A stretch of DNA of 64,000 nt from Jonesiaceae bacterium BS-20 (lineage in GTDB: Bacteria; Actinomycetota; Actinomycetes; Actinomycetales; Cellulomonadaceae): the NCBI GenBank assembly GCA_039995105.1, contig CP146203.1, positions 744,001 to 808,000 of the forward strand, read 5' to 3'. Position 1 is the first letter of the stretch. Each line of letters begins with the position of its first letter. Shown piece after piece: positions 45,403 through 54,579 of this stretch. The notes below the pieces were generated by a model, which worked only from the letters and a program-made list of their open reading frames with translations, did no database searches and was not told where the DNA came from. A program made the translations under genes and the position numbers.

Positions 45403-46374
45403 ATGTCCCAAACGATCGCTTACCTAGGACCTCAGGGAACGTTTACGCATGCTGCCGCGCTCAAGGTTGCGGTCCCCGACTGCCAGCTTGAAGCGCTAGG
45501 GCAAGTTACCGATGTGTACGAGATGGTTAATTCCTCGCGTGCGCGCTTTGGGCTCGTTGCTATCGAGAGTTCGGTTGAAGGCTATGTGGTGCCGTCTCTC
45601 GATGCCTTAGCGGCCAGCGCCAATGTGGTTGCGATCGATGAAGTGTTCGTTGAAATATCTTTCGATGCCTTCGCCCATAAAGCGGCAACGGGGGAGTTCA
45701 CCGAGGTCACGTCCCACCCGCACGGCTTGGCGCAGTGCCAAGGGTTCATTGACGCCCGAGGTTTGGCCCGGGTGCCCGCAGCGTCAAACGCCGCGGCCTG
45801 CAGAGACGTGGCACCGCATCAAATTGCGTTAGGTCCGGCAATCTGCGGTGATCTCTACGGTCTGACCACGGTTGCGACCGATGTCCAAGATTTTAGTGGT
45901 GCCCGCACCAGGTTCCTGCTCATTACTGCACGCGATACCGCCGCCGAACATTTGGCAGCGGTGCGACAAGGCTCGCAATCGCCCATAGGTTTGTCGATCG
46001 CACAGGCCACACAGTGGCACTCGATGATCGCAATTACGCCAACGGTGACCGGACCCGGTGTGTTGGCCCGGATCACCCGAGAATTTGGTCGCTTCGGAGT
46101 GAATCTGTCGAGCGTCATTACTCGACCGATTAAGGCTCTTGAAGGTAAATACACGTTTATCTTGACGGTCGATCAGCCACCGTGGCAAACGGAATTACGC
46201 CAAGTTCTAGATCGCCTGTTGGCTGCAGACGACGCCCTGAAGACCCTCGGAGTGTTCCCCTCTCGTGGGCAGATTGATGACCGCGTTGACGAGTCCCGGC
46301 TGGCGCCGGGAACTGCCTACCGGCAACTGTCCCAGGCGGAACTGAACCGTGCACTGCTGTGGCCGGACCGGTAA
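45403..46374 (+). CDS. pheA: Prephenate dehydratase
   Basis: A 323-residue protein from ATG 45403, starting MSQTIAYLGPQGTFTHAAAL as usual. The catalytic TRF is present in SGARTRFLLIT (about 163-173), along with FGLVAIESSVEGYV. The ACT domain follows (GPGVLARITREFGRFGVNLSSVITRPIK), with ESRP-like feedback site ITRP. It converts prephenate to phenylpyruvate for phenylalanine synthesis. The gene overlaps tyrA by 16 bp, so aromatic amino acid branches are coupled. The C-terminal ~40 residues after the ACT domain are extra but short. Confidence 0.92.
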   Translation: MSQTIAYLGPQGTFTHAAALKVAVPDCQLEALGQVTDVYEMVNSSRARFGLVAIESSVEGYVVPSLDALAASANVVAIDEVFVEISFDAFAHKAATGEFTEVTSHPHGLAQCQGFIDARGLARVPAASNAAACRDVAPHQIALGPAICGDLYGLTTVATDVQDFSGARTRFLLITARDTAAEHLAAVRQGSQSPIGLSIAQATQWHSMIAITPTVTGPGVLARITREFGRFGVNLSSVITRPIKALEGKYTFILTVDQPPWQTELRQVLDRLLAADDALKTLGVFPSRGQIDDRVDESRLAPGTAYRQLSQAELNRALLWPDR

Positions 46375-47465
46375 GTTCGGTGACCACTGCACGGGCGACG
46401 TCAGCCAATTCGGAGCCAAGCTTTGTGGATAGCCAACGGCACGGACCACTACGCGTCGCCGTCTTGGGTTTGGGGCTCATAGGTGGCTCGGTAGCGCTCG
46501 GAATTTTAGCCCATCAGGCCAGCTCGGCCGGCAAGCTATCCGTGGGTGCGGACCAGGCTACTTTAGCCGCCGTGGTTGGTTGGGACCCCGATGACCAGAC
46601 CCGGGCGGCCGCAGCCGAGCAAGGGATACAGATCGCACGGACGGCCAGTGCCGCGGTAGACAATGCGGACCTCGTGGTGCTGTGCGGACCGCTGAAGACG
46701 CTTGCCGCGACGGCACGTGAAATAGCTCCGCACCTGCGACCGCGCGCGATGATCACGGATGTTGGCTCCGTTAAGTCAGCGGTGCGCCGGGCCATGAAGG
46801 ATGCCGGCCTCAATGATCGCTATGTCGGGGCCCACCCCATGGCGGGCATGGAAGTCGCCGGCTTTTCTGCTGCTCGCGCGGACCTGCTCCGGGGTGCAAC
46901 GTGGGCGCTGACCGTTGATGACCATACCGTCGCCGCCAACGTTGTGACCCTGCTGGAGTTTGTTACCTCGGTGTTTGCGGCCCGCGTTATCGTCCTTGAT
47001 GATCACAGCCATGATGCCGCCGCGGCAATCATTAGCCATGTGCCGCACGTATTGGCCCACGCACTGTTGGGGCACGCCGCAATGAGTGCACAAAGGGTTG
47101 TCGCTCAACGATTAGCTGCCGGGAGCTTTCGCGATGGCACGCGGGTCGCCCGGCTGAATCCGGCCCGCAACCAGGCGATGGTGGAAGACAACCGTGAAGC
47201 GGTGATCAGCTCGCTGCGGCTGGTCATGGCGGATCTCGGCGCGCTCGTCTCTGACCTGGAAACGGGAACGAATACAGCTGAGTTCTTTAACCGAGCGTTG
47301 GACTGGGAACCACCACGGGACTCGACGGGCCAGGTCGTTGAGGTAGACACGGTGAACTGGCGCCAAGAAATACTTCAGCTGGGCGCTCACGGAAGCCTTA
47401 TTACGGGAGTAACCGTTGTGCAAGCTGCGCCATACACCGCCGTGCTGGCCGTCGAACGCGCTTAG
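46359..47465 (+). CDS. tyrA: Prephenate dehydrogenase
   Basis: A 368-residue protein from GTG 46359. The N-terminal Rossmann fold has LRVAVLGLGLIGGSVALGILA (about 33-53) and later TDVGSVKSAVRRAM, GAHPMAGMEVAGFSAAR and ISHVPHVLAHALL, the standard TyrA catalytic region with the conserved His in GAHPMAG. It oxidises prephenate (or arogenate) to the tyrosine precursor with NAD(P)+. It overlaps pheA in another frame and ends convergent with a small minus-strand gene, with 4 bp overlap at the stops. Confidence 0.92.
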   Translation: MAGPVSSVTTARATSANSEPSFVDSQRHGPLRVAVLGLGLIGGSVALGILAHQASSAGKLSVGADQATLAAVVGWDPDDQTRAAAAEQGIQIARTASAAVDNADLVVLCGPLKTLAATAREIAPHLRPRAMITDVGSVKSAVRRAMKDAGLNDRYVGAHPMAGMEVAGFSAARADLLRGATWALTVDDHTVAANVVTLLEFVTSVFAARVIVLDDHSHDAAAAIISHVPHVLAHALLGHAAMSAQRVVAQRLAAGSFRDGTRVARLNPARNQAMVEDNREAVISSLRLVMADLGALVSDLETGTNTAEFFNRALDWEPPRDSTGQVVEVDTVNWRQEILQLGAHGSLITGVTVVQAAPYTAVLAVERA

Positions 47466-47719
47466 GACCTGGGGCGGCGCGGTGCGGGGCGTGGTGGAAT
47501 CATCTTGCCTATCGCGATTTCTAGAGCCGCAATTGTAACTGTTTCGGTCTGAGTCTGTAATGTCACACCGCTGGCATCGGTTTTCACTACCGTTCCCTTC
47601 ACGTCGGTGTAAAGATGGGGAGAACCAGATGGCAGTTTTTTGCGCACGACTACCCGTTGCCCGACGAGCCAAGTCAGCCACAGCGGGTCGGGTACGTTCT
47701 GGGCAGTATTATTGTTCAT
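47462..47719 (-). CDS. Small SH3-like domain protein resembling the N-terminus of actinobacterial GNAT proteins
   Basis: An 85-residue protein. LVGQRVVVRKKLPSGSPHLYTDVKGTVVKTD ... VTIAALEIAIGKMIPPRP looks like the small beta-barrel found at the N-terminus of a mycobacterial-type GNAT acetyltransferase (GQRVVVRxxLP, TDVxG, PPRP), which in many actinobacteria lies next to fdxA. Here only the barrel is present; no acetyltransferase domain follows, and the protein ends in basic PAPRRPRS. It is divergent from fdxA by 135 bp, matching the usual gene neighbourhood. The function is unknown. Confidence 0.6.
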   Translation of the reverse strand: MNNNTAQNVPDPLWLTWLVGQRVVVRKKLPSGSPHLYTDVKGTVVKTDASGVTLQTQTETVTIAALEIAIGKMIPPRPAPRRPRS

Positions 47720-47854
47720 AGGTTGCTTAGTTTACCCGGCCTGGTAATGGCTTGGGTGAACGGGGCTTAGGGAAGAGTTGCCGTACAGTGCACCATGAAT
47801 TCGGACTATAGTTATTGCGCCGGAGTCAGCATTACGGGTTGAAAGGATTAAACA

Positions 47855-48175
47855 ATGACATACGTGATTGCCAAGCCATGCGTTGACGTAAAAGATAGGT
47901 CATGTGTGGACGAGTGCCCCGTTGACTGTATTTATGAGGGAAACAGGTCGCTGTACATTCACCCAGACGAGTGCGTGGACTGCGGCGCCTGTGAACCGGT
48001 GTGCCCGGTTGAAGCCATCTATTATGAGGACGATGTGCCCGAGGAGTGGTCCGAGTTTTACCGCGCCAACGTGGAGTTTTTTGACGACCTAGGTTCCCCA
48101 GGTGGGGCAGCGAAACTAGGCGTAATCAACAAGGACCACGAGGTTATTTCGGTTCTCCCACCCCAGGGTGACTAA
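47855..48175 (+). CDS. fdxA: 7Fe ferredoxin (FdxA type)
   Basis: A 106-residue ferredoxin. The cysteines fit one [3Fe-4S] and one [4Fe-4S] cluster: C9, C17, C21 and C25 region (CVDVKDRSCVDECPVDCI) and CVDCGACEPVCPVEA (about 42-56). It begins MTYVIAKPCVDVKDRSCVDE, typical of the actinobacterial FdxA that carries electrons to oxidoreductases and cytochromes P450. GAAAGGA lies upstream of ATG 47855. It is followed by a terminator, and citrate synthase starts 250 bp later. Confidence 0.95.
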   Translation: MTYVIAKPCVDVKDRSCVDECPVDCIYEGNRSLYIHPDECVDCGACEPVCPVEAIYYEDDVPEEWSEFYRANVEFFDDLGSPGGAAKLGVINKDHEVISVLPPQGD

Positions 48176-48186
48176 CAAAAGTTGCG

Positions 48187-48222
48187 GGATCCGCCTCCGT
48201 CTCAGGTGGCGGATCCTTCTTC
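48187..48222 (+). terminator. Terminator after fdxA
   Basis: GGATCCGCC tccgtctcaggt GGCGGATCC hairpin followed by TTCTTCCC. The T-run is interrupted by C. Confidence 0.75.
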
Positions 48223-48425
48223 CCTGTGAGAGTTGTCACTAGACTCGTGGGTCTTTGGGCCCTATAGAATTTCGGTATTTCCCCCGATCCGGGTACCTTC
48301 ATAAGAAGGCCAATCTGCTGATGGGACTCGTTCGAGTGCCATCGATGGATAACGAATAAACATGCCGCACAATCGGCGTGGTGTTTATGCGCTCACGAAG
48401 CCGTGAGGGCATACGGAAGGATGAC

Positions 48426-49724
48426 ATGACGGATACCCTAAATGCACCAGTCAAACTGACCGTTGGCGAGCAAACCCAAGAGCTTCCGGTGGTTTCAGCA
48501 ACGGATGGCAATGACGGGATCGTGGTTTCCTCGCTCCTGCGCACCACCAACATGGTGACTGTTGACCCAGGATTCATGAATACAGCCTCGTGCGAGTCCC
48601 AGGTGACTTACATTGACGGCGACCAGGGGATCTTGCGGTACCGCGGTTACCCCATCGACCAGTTGGCGGAAAAGGCAAACTTCCTTGAGGTGGCTTACCT
48701 GCTGATCAACGGTGAACTTCCCTCGGCTTCCGAGCTCGAGGCATTTGAGGCTCGGGTAAACCGGCACACCCTGGTTCCAGAGGACTTCCGGACGTTCATG
48801 GGTTCGTTCCCAACGAACGCACACCCAATGGCGGTGCTGTCATCGTCGATCAATGCGCTGTCCACCTTCTACCCGGAGTCGTTGGATCCGTTTGATGATG
48901 AAACCGTAGAACTCGCCACGGTGCTGTTGCTGGCAAAGACCCGCACGATCACTTCTTTCCTACACCGTCGCCGTATGGGGCAACCGCTCCTGTACCCGGA
49001 CTACTCCCGCGGATACGTTGATGACTTCTTGCGTATGACGTTCTCAGAGCCGTACCACAAGTACGATTCAGACCCGGCAGTGGTGGATGCGCTAGATACG
49101 CTCCTGATCCTGCACGCAGACCACGAACAAAACTGTTCCACCTCAACCGTTCGCATTGTTGGCTCGAGCCACGCAAACCTGTACGCCTCGGTCGCGGCCG
49201 GTGTCAATGCGCTCTCGGGCCCCCTGCACGGTGGCGCCAACGAGTCCGTGTTGACCATGCTCACCGAGATTCAGGCTACCGGCGGTAACCCTAAGGCGTT
49301 CATGGAGCGGGTCAAGAACAAAGAAGACGGTATCCGTCTCATGGGCTTTGGTCACCGGGTATATAAGAATTACGATCCACGCGCTGCGATTGTCAAGAAG
49401 AGCGCGGACACCGTACTTGCAACGCTGGGTAAGAAAGATCCGTTGCTAGATATCGCTTTGGAACTTGAGGATATCGCGCTCAACGATGACTACTTCATTT
49501 CCCGCAAGCTCTATCCAAACGTGGACTTCTACACCGGGCTGATCTACAAGGCAATGGGCTTTGAGCCAGCAATGTTCACGCCACTCTTTGCGCTGGGCCG
49601 GATGCCCGGTTGGATTGCGCAATGGCGTGAAATGATGAAGGACCCGCAGACCAAAATTGGCCGCCCACGCCAGATCTATACGGGCGCCATAGAACGCAAC
49701 TACGTGGATCTGACACAACGCTGA
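48426..49724 (+). CDS. gltA: Citrate synthase
   Basis: A 432-residue type II citrate synthase, from ATG 48426 (GGAAGG upstream; the longer frame adds 16 unlikely residues). Visible: GFMNTASCESQVTYIDGDQGILRYRGYPIDQLA, the catalytic His regions NCSTSTVRIVGSSHANLYASVAAGVNALSGPLHGGANE and LMGFGHRVYKNYDPRA, and the Asp region YPNVDFYTGLIYKAMGF. It condenses oxaloacetate and acetyl-CoA to citrate, the entry step of the TCA cycle; sdhAB lie later in the window. Length is normal. It ends at a terminator. Confidence 0.96.
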   Translation: MTDTLNAPVKLTVGEQTQELPVVSATDGNDGIVVSSLLRTTNMVTVDPGFMNTASCESQVTYIDGDQGILRYRGYPIDQLAEKANFLEVAYLLINGELPSASELEAFEARVNRHTLVPEDFRTFMGSFPTNAHPMAVLSSSINALSTFYPESLDPFDDETVELATVLLLAKTRTITSFLHRRRMGQPLLYPDYSRGYVDDFLRMTFSEPYHKYDSDPAVVDALDTLLILHADHEQNCSTSTVRIVGSSHANLYASVAAGVNALSGPLHGGANESVLTMLTEIQATGGNPKAFMERVKNKEDGIRLMGFGHRVYKNYDPRAAIVKKSADTVLATLGKKDPLLDIALELEDIALNDDYFISRKLYPNVDFYTGLIYKAMGFEPAMFTPLFALGRMPGWIAQWREMMKDPQTKIGRPRQIYTGAIERNYVDLTQR

Positions 49725-49739
49725 GAAACCACGCTTAGG

Positions 49740-49780
49740 TAAATGCTGTCCGACCATCGGTCGGGCAGCATTTACTTTCT
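49740..49780 (+). terminator. Terminator after gltA
   Basis: TAAATGCTGTCCGACC atc GGTCGGGCAGCATTTA, a near-perfect 16-base stem with a three-base loop, followed by CTTTCT. It could work in both directions. Confidence 0.88.
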
Positions 49781-49897
49781 CATCGCGTCCTTGGAATAAC
49801 CCGACCGTTCGCAAATTCGCGGTGAAGTTTTCAAGAATCATAGGTGTTCGCAGGCCAAATGGGCCGCAGCGGTGACCAAAGGAAATAGGCTTAACTC

Positions 49898-50695
49898 ATG
49901 ACCACATCATTTAGCACTGGAGCAGCAAAGAACCGCAAGGCTTACCAAAAGGGTCCTGTGGTGTTGCGCGGAAGTCAGATCCCAACGTCAACCTCGGATC
50001 AGCGCCTGCTGAGTAACACCAACCAGACCGATTGGGTACACAACGATCCGTGGCGGGTCATGCGTATTCAAAGCGAGTTTGTTGAGGGCTTTGGTGCGTT
50101 GGCTGAGATTGGTCCGGCCATCTCCGTATTTGGCTCGGCCCGCACTAAAGCGGATCACCCTGACTATCTGCTAGCGGAAGAAGCAGCCCGGCTGATTGTT
50201 GAGCGCGGATACGCGGTTATTACCGGTGGTGGCCCAGGTGTCATGGAAGCTGCCAACAAGGGCGCCCATGAAGCAGGGGGCCTCTCAATTGGGCTTGGTA
50301 TTGAACTACCCTTCGAGGAAGGGATGAACCAGTACGTGGACCTCGGGGTGAACTTCCGTTACTTCTTTGCCCGCAAGACCATGTTCTTAAAGTACTCCTC
50401 CGGTTTTGTGGTGCTTCCTGGTGGCTTTGGTACCTTTGACGAACTCTTCGAGGCCTTGACACTCGTACAGACGCAAAAGGTCACCGAGTTCTCCATTGTT
50501 CTCGTGGGTAAGGAGTACTGGAGCCCACTGGTGGACTGGCTCAAGAACACGGTCGCCGAGCGCGGCATGATCAACCCCAAGGACTTGGACCTCTTCCAAA
50601 TTGTTGAAACCGCGCAAGAAGCTGTCCAGATCGTCGCGGATCGTGCTGATGAAATTCGGGTCAACGGTCAAGACGGTCAGCCAGTTAAAGGATGA
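49898..50695 (+). CDS. LOG-family / TIGR00730 Rossmann-fold nucleotide hydrolase
   Basis: A 265-residue protein with the lysine-decarboxylase-like signature: VITGGGPGVMEAANKGAHEAGG (about 108-130) and VVLPGGFGTFDELFEALTLVQT (~170-192), i.e. GGGxGxME and PGGxGTxxE. Family members release cytokinin-type bases from nucleoside monophosphates, though most bacterial members have unclear physiological roles. ATG 49898. The stop overlaps the start of the folP2-like gene (ATGA), the same arrangement as the equivalent mycobacterial locus. Confidence 0.88.
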   Translation: MTTSFSTGAAKNRKAYQKGPVVLRGSQIPTSTSDQRLLSNTNQTDWVHNDPWRVMRIQSEFVEGFGALAEIGPAISVFGSARTKADHPDYLLAEEAARLIVERGYAVITGGGPGVMEAANKGAHEAGGLSIGLGIELPFEEGMNQYVDLGVNFRYFFARKTMFLKYSSGFVVLPGGFGTFDELFEALTLVQTQKVTEFSIVLVGKEYWSPLVDWLKNTVAERGMINPKDLDLFQIVETAQEAVQIVADRADEIRVNGQDGQPVKG

Positions 50696-51624
50696 ATGTG
50701 TCGGCTTCCTTTGGGATTCCTCCGGCGAGCAGTCCGCTCATCCTGCGGGGCCAAGAAGTCGGGCGCCAGAGCCCTGCGATTATGGCAATCATTAACCGCA
50801 CCACGGACTCGTTCTACTCGGGCGCCCGGCAACTCGACGATGATCAAGCGCTGCGGTCAGCCGAGTTGGCTTTGACTGGTGGCGCGCAAATTGTGGACAT
50901 TGGGGGAGTGCGCGCCGGGGGAGGTCCGGTCATCGACACGGAAACCGAGATTCAGCGAGTTGTGCCATTTATTGCGCGCTTGCGGCAAGAGTTTCCAGAC
51001 CTGTTGATCTCGGTGGATACCTGGCGGGCTCAGGTAGCCCAGGCCGCGGCGGAAGTCGGGGCGGATCTTATCAATGACACTTGGGCCGGGCATGACCCGC
51101 AGCTGGTCCATGTAGCGGCGCGTAGTGGGGTCGGGGTGGTGTGCTCGCACACCGGTGGTCTGACCCCACGCACCGACCCGTACCGGGTTACCTACCATGC
51201 GGCAGACCCTGCTGCCGATCCGCAAGACGCCGTCGTTGCAGACGTCTTGCAAACATTGGCAGCAGCGGCCCAGCGAGCGGTCGATGCCGGGGTCAAGCCT
51301 GAGTCTGTGCTGGTCGACCCCACACATGACTTTGGTAAAAACACCTGGCACTCGTTGCACTTGGTTCGCAACACTGCGCGGTTGACCGAGCTAGGCTTTC
51401 CGGTACTGATGGCGCTGTCAAGAAAAGATTTCGTGGGTGAGTCCCTAGATCTTCCTGCGGGTGAGCGTCTTGAGGGCACCTTGGCAGCGACCGCGCTTGC
51501 GGCTTGGCTGGGAGCAAAGGTATTTCGTGCTCATGATGTCCAAGCAACGCGGCGCACATTAGACATGATCGCCACCTTGCGTGCGGATCTTGCGCCGGCT
51601 CGGATTACCAGGGCAGTTCAGTAG
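50692..51624 (+). CDS. folP: Dihydropteroate synthase homologue, FolP2 type
   Basis: A 310-residue TIM-barrel protein. In place of the usual VMGVVNVTPDSFSDGG it reads IMAIINRTTDSFYSGA (about 30-45), then ALTGGAQIVDIGGVRAGGGPVID, DLLISVDTWRAQVAQAAAEVGADLINDTW, and LVDPTHDFGKNTWHSLHLVRN. These differences match the FolP2 paralogue of actinobacteria, whose enzyme activity is doubtful or different from the FolP1 dihydropteroate synthase. The gene neighbourhood (LOG gene before, DUF3117 after) also matches the FolP2 locus. The true folate enzyme is expected elsewhere. Confidence 0.85.
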   Translation: MNVSASFGIPPASSPLILRGQEVGRQSPAIMAIINRTTDSFYSGARQLDDDQALRSAELALTGGAQIVDIGGVRAGGGPVIDTETEIQRVVPFIARLRQEFPDLLISVDTWRAQVAQAAAEVGADLINDTWAGHDPQLVHVAARSGVGVVCSHTGGLTPRTDPYRVTYHAADPAADPQDAVVADVLQTLAAAAQRAVDAGVKPESVLVDPTHDFGKNTWHSLHLVRNTARLTELGFPVLMALSRKDFVGESLDLPAGERLEGTLAATALAAWLGAKVFRAHDVQATRRTLDMIATLRADLAPARITRAVQ

Positions 51625-51810
51625 TTTCAGGTGAACTGGTTCACGGCGGCGCGCGGTCAATGGTGGCTTATGGGTATTCCATGAGTAAAATGGAATTGAG
51701 TTTGCCGCTCTTTTATCCCCACTCATCTGTGCGGATACCTAGTAACTGCCGGTTTGGCTCTGATTGAGCGGTCTAAAGTCTAACCGAGCGCAACGATTGG
51801 AGAGCCACAA

Positions 51811-51978
51811 ATGGCTGCAATGAAGCCCCGTACTGGAGACGGCCCAATGGAGGTTGTAAAGGAGGGGCGCGGCATTATCATGCGTGTTCCACTGGAAGGT
51901 GGAGGACGCTTGGTTGTGGAACTTAACCAAGCAGAAGCAGATGAACTTGGCAACGCCATGCAAGAGGTAATGAGCTGA
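51811..51978 (+). CDS. DUF3117 family small protein
   Basis: A 55-residue protein that begins MAAMKPRTGDGPMEVVKEGR and continues GIIMRVPLEGGGRLVVELNQAEADELGNAM. This is the well-conserved actinobacterial DUF3117 family, always about 55 residues. ATG 51811 with GGAGAG about 7 bp upstream. Function unknown; the strong conservation suggests a structural or regulatory role. It lies between folP2 and pepA. Confidence 0.93.
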   Translation: MAAMKPRTGDGPMEVVKEGRGIIMRVPLEGGGRLVVELNQAEADELGNAMQEVMS

Positions 51979-51980
51979 TA

Positions 51981-53564
51981 TTGATTTCACCAATGAGTGC
52001 CCAGTCAGTGCGGGAGCAGGGCGTGCAGTTGCGTGGCCTGCCCGCAGTGACGGTAACGCGTGGCACGATCAAAAACTGTACTTTTCTTGACGACGGCACC
52101 GTTGACGCAATTGCGGTAGGCGTTGGAGCACCGGTCTTGGGTGACGATGAATTGCAGCCACGTTCCGGAACGGTCCACGCTTCGGCGCGGTACCGGGTGG
52201 ACCTCGCCGAATTGGCGGAACGAGCACACTTTAAGGCGGCTGCGGGTACCACCCACATTGTTGATCTACCACGAGTCCACGGTGGATCCGGTGCCGTTTT
52301 GCCGTGGCAGGGCCTGCCGCTACGAATCATTATCGTGGGTGTAGGAACGGGCTCCGACTCGGACCTGCGCAAAGCTGGCGCCGCCTTGGCTAAGGTAACC
52401 ACCGGATTGGGCCGGGTCGTCACGACGGTCACCGGCCGCAGCGATGACCGAGGAACCGGGCACTTTGTTGAGGGGTACCTTTTGGGTGCCTACCGTCCGT
52501 GGAATTTGCGCACGGCAGCCCCCGGGCCTCAAGCGGCCAGCGAATTGGTTTTGCTTGGCCCAAACAGCCAGGCGGCAGTCGATGTGGCTACCCGTCATAG
52601 TCAACTGACCTGGCTGAGCAGAGACCTTAGCTCTGTTCCACCAAACCTTAAAACTCCGGTCTGGCTTGCCAACCAGTTTGAAGCCATCAGTAAGTCCCTT
52701 GGGCTTACCGTACGCCGTTGGGAAGGCGCCGAGCTGGCTGCAGCTGGCTTCCGTACCATCGCAGCGGTTGGAGACGGCTCAGCAAACCCGCCGGTCCTTC
52801 TTCAGGTGGACTACACCCCGCAAGAGCCTGCGGACAAGCACGTAGTTCTGGTGGGTAAGGGCGTCACCTTTGACACCGGCGGAATCTCAATCAAGCGGCC
52901 GCGCGAGACCATGGTCGACATGAAAATTGATATGACCGGTGCCGCAGCTGCTTTTAGCGCCGTCTTGGGGGCCGCCCAATCGCAAGTCCCCCACGCGGTG
53001 ACGGCATTACTGCCACTCGTGGAAAACCACTTCGGTGAGCGTTCCTACCGTCCCGGTGACATCATTACCAGTTACGGCGGCACCACGATTGAAATTGGCA
53101 ACACGGATGCTGAGGGCCGCCTGATCATGGCTGACGCCCTTGAATATGCGGTCACGCAGTTGCAGCCGGACCTCATCATTGACTTGGCTACCCTAACCGG
53201 AGCCGCGGCGGTGACCCTAGGAAGTTCCCACGCAGCACTGTTCACCAACGATGACGCACTGGTTACCTCTCTCATAGCTGCAGGTGAAGAGACGGGGGAG
53301 CGCCTATGGCACATGCCATTAGTCCCGGACTACGCACCCGCACTCGAATCCACGGTGGCGGACATTCGAAACATCCCGCAGACACCACTTGGGGCGGGTG
53401 CCACCGTTGCGGCGATGTTCTTGGAACGCTTTGTGGGCACGGTGCCCTGGGCACACCTCGATATTGCTGGCCCAGCGATCAGTGCCAAGGAACGCCACGA
53501 GGTCAACAAGGGGCCAACCGGTTTTGGGGCTCGCGTAGTGACAAGATTCTTGGAGACCTTGTAA
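51981..53564 (+). CDS. pepA: Leucyl aminopeptidase (M17)
   Basis: About 527 residues. The N-terminal domain is poorly conserved. The C-terminal catalytic domain has the zinc-binding VLVGKGVTFDTGGISIKRP, MKIDMTGAAAAFSA, the signature IGNTDAEGRLIMADAL, and DLATLTGAAAVTLGSSHAA. It removes N-terminal amino acids from peptides using two zinc ions in a hexamer. The start is TTG 51981 or ATG 51993; neither has a strong ribosome site. It follows the DUF3117 gene by 2 bp and ends at a terminator. Confidence 0.93.
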   Translation: MISPMSAQSVREQGVQLRGLPAVTVTRGTIKNCTFLDDGTVDAIAVGVGAPVLGDDELQPRSGTVHASARYRVDLAELAERAHFKAAAGTTHIVDLPRVHGGSGAVLPWQGLPLRIIIVGVGTGSDSDLRKAGAALAKVTTGLGRVVTTVTGRSDDRGTGHFVEGYLLGAYRPWNLRTAAPGPQAASELVLLGPNSQAAVDVATRHSQLTWLSRDLSSVPPNLKTPVWLANQFEAISKSLGLTVRRWEGAELAAAGFRTIAAVGDGSANPPVLLQVDYTPQEPADKHVVLVGKGVTFDTGGISIKRPRETMVDMKIDMTGAAAAFSAVLGAAQSQVPHAVTALLPLVENHFGERSYRPGDIITSYGGTTIEIGNTDAEGRLIMADALEYAVTQLQPDLIIDLATLTGAAAVTLGSSHAALFTNDDALVTSLIAAGEETGERLWHMPLVPDYAPALESTVADIRNIPQTPLGAGATVAAMFLERFVGTVPWAHLDIAGPAISAKERHEVNKGPTGFGARVVTRFLETL

Positions 53565-53640
53565 ACCTGCACGCAAACCCCAGCTAGACCCAACAGTGTG
53601 TGTGCGCTAAAACCAGTGCACCCACTCGAGAACTAAAAAT

Positions 53641-53684
53641 AGTGCGGGACCGGTGAATACTCTCACCGGTCCCGCACTGTTTTG
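53641..53684. terminator. Strong bidirectional terminator between pepA and the O-methyltransferase
   Basis: AGTGCGGGACCGGTG aatactct CACCGGTCCCGCACT, a perfect 15-base stem, followed by GTTTTG and preceded by AAAAATA. It lies between convergent genes. Confidence 0.92.
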
Positions 53685-53707
53685 CCACCCGAACAAACTT
53701 AGCGTAC

Positions 53708-54343
53708 TTAGATAGCCTGTTTCACTGCGGCCAGTAGTCCGTTGCCTACCGGCACAAGCGCCGGGAGCCACTGTGGGGCATCGAGAAAGTACTTGTGCAG
53801 CGTACGCAGAGCGACCACTGGCTCCTCCCGATTAGCTGGATCCGCCACGCGGCCATTAGCCAGTGCATTTTCAATGATGACTAATCCGCCCACTCGGAGC
53901 AGCCGCTCAGCCTGCTCAACGTACTGCATGAGATCGCCTTGACCTGCGCCTATGACAACCATGTCGTAGCCGGAGTCGGCCAATCGAGGCAGCACCTCGT
54001 GCGGGTTACCGGTGATCGCACGGCACCGTACCGGGCGGATTCCGGCGGCTGAAAAAGCGAGACGCGCCGCCTTGTGAAGCTCAAGTTCCGAGTCGATTGT
54101 GGTGAGCACTCCGTCCGGTGTCATACCTGACAGCAGCCACAGTGAGCCAACCCCCGTCCCGGTGCCAATTTCCACGGCGGTGCGTACCGCTGCCGTTGCG
54201 GCTAGCAACCGCAAGGCCGATCCAACGGCAGGTGTTACGGAGGTGGCGCCCAAATGGGCGGCACGTTCCCGAGCGTCAAGGAGAATCTCATCCTCGGTAA
54301 TGAACTCTTCCGCGTACGCCCAATCACGAGCTATCTCAGTCAC
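53708..54343 (-). CDS. SAM-dependent O-methyltransferase
   Basis: A 211-residue protein from GTG 54343, chosen for GGTGGAGG 6 bp upstream; the frame extends further but is unsupported. It begins TEIARDWAYAEEFITEDEILLDARERA and has SAM motif AVEIGTGTGVGSLWLLSGM (about 57-75) and DMVVIGAGQGDLMQYVEQAERLLRVGGLVIIENAL. It is of the catechol-O-methyltransferase type, and its gene is divergent from the ECF sigma gene, the same arrangement as around sigE in mycobacteria. The substrate is unknown. Confidence 0.88.
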   Translation of the reverse strand: MTEIARDWAYAEEFITEDEILLDARERAAHLGATSVTPAVGSALRLLAATAAVRTAVEIGTGTGVGSLWLLSGMTPDGVLTTIDSELELHKAARLAFSAAGIRPVRCRAITGNPHEVLPRLADSGYDMVVIGAGQGDLMQYVEQAERLLRVGGLVIIENALANGRVADPANREEPVVALRTLHKYFLDAPQWLPALVPVGNGLLAAVKQAI

Positions 54344-54579
54344 GCGATGCCTCCACCTGCAAAGAATTGCTGTTCCGCTGCATGAACCAAGCTGCGGAAT
54401 CCTACCGACGCATGGGCCGGTAGGTACGGAACCCATTTTAACTGGCAACGGCGTTAAGACAGCGAACCGGCGCGGCCAATATTTTGGTGACTGATAAGTA
54501 TTGCGCCACCAGAATAAATTGTGTGATGACCGTGAAAAACCATGCCGTGGCCGGTTTAGTGGCATTTAAAGGTGGAATA

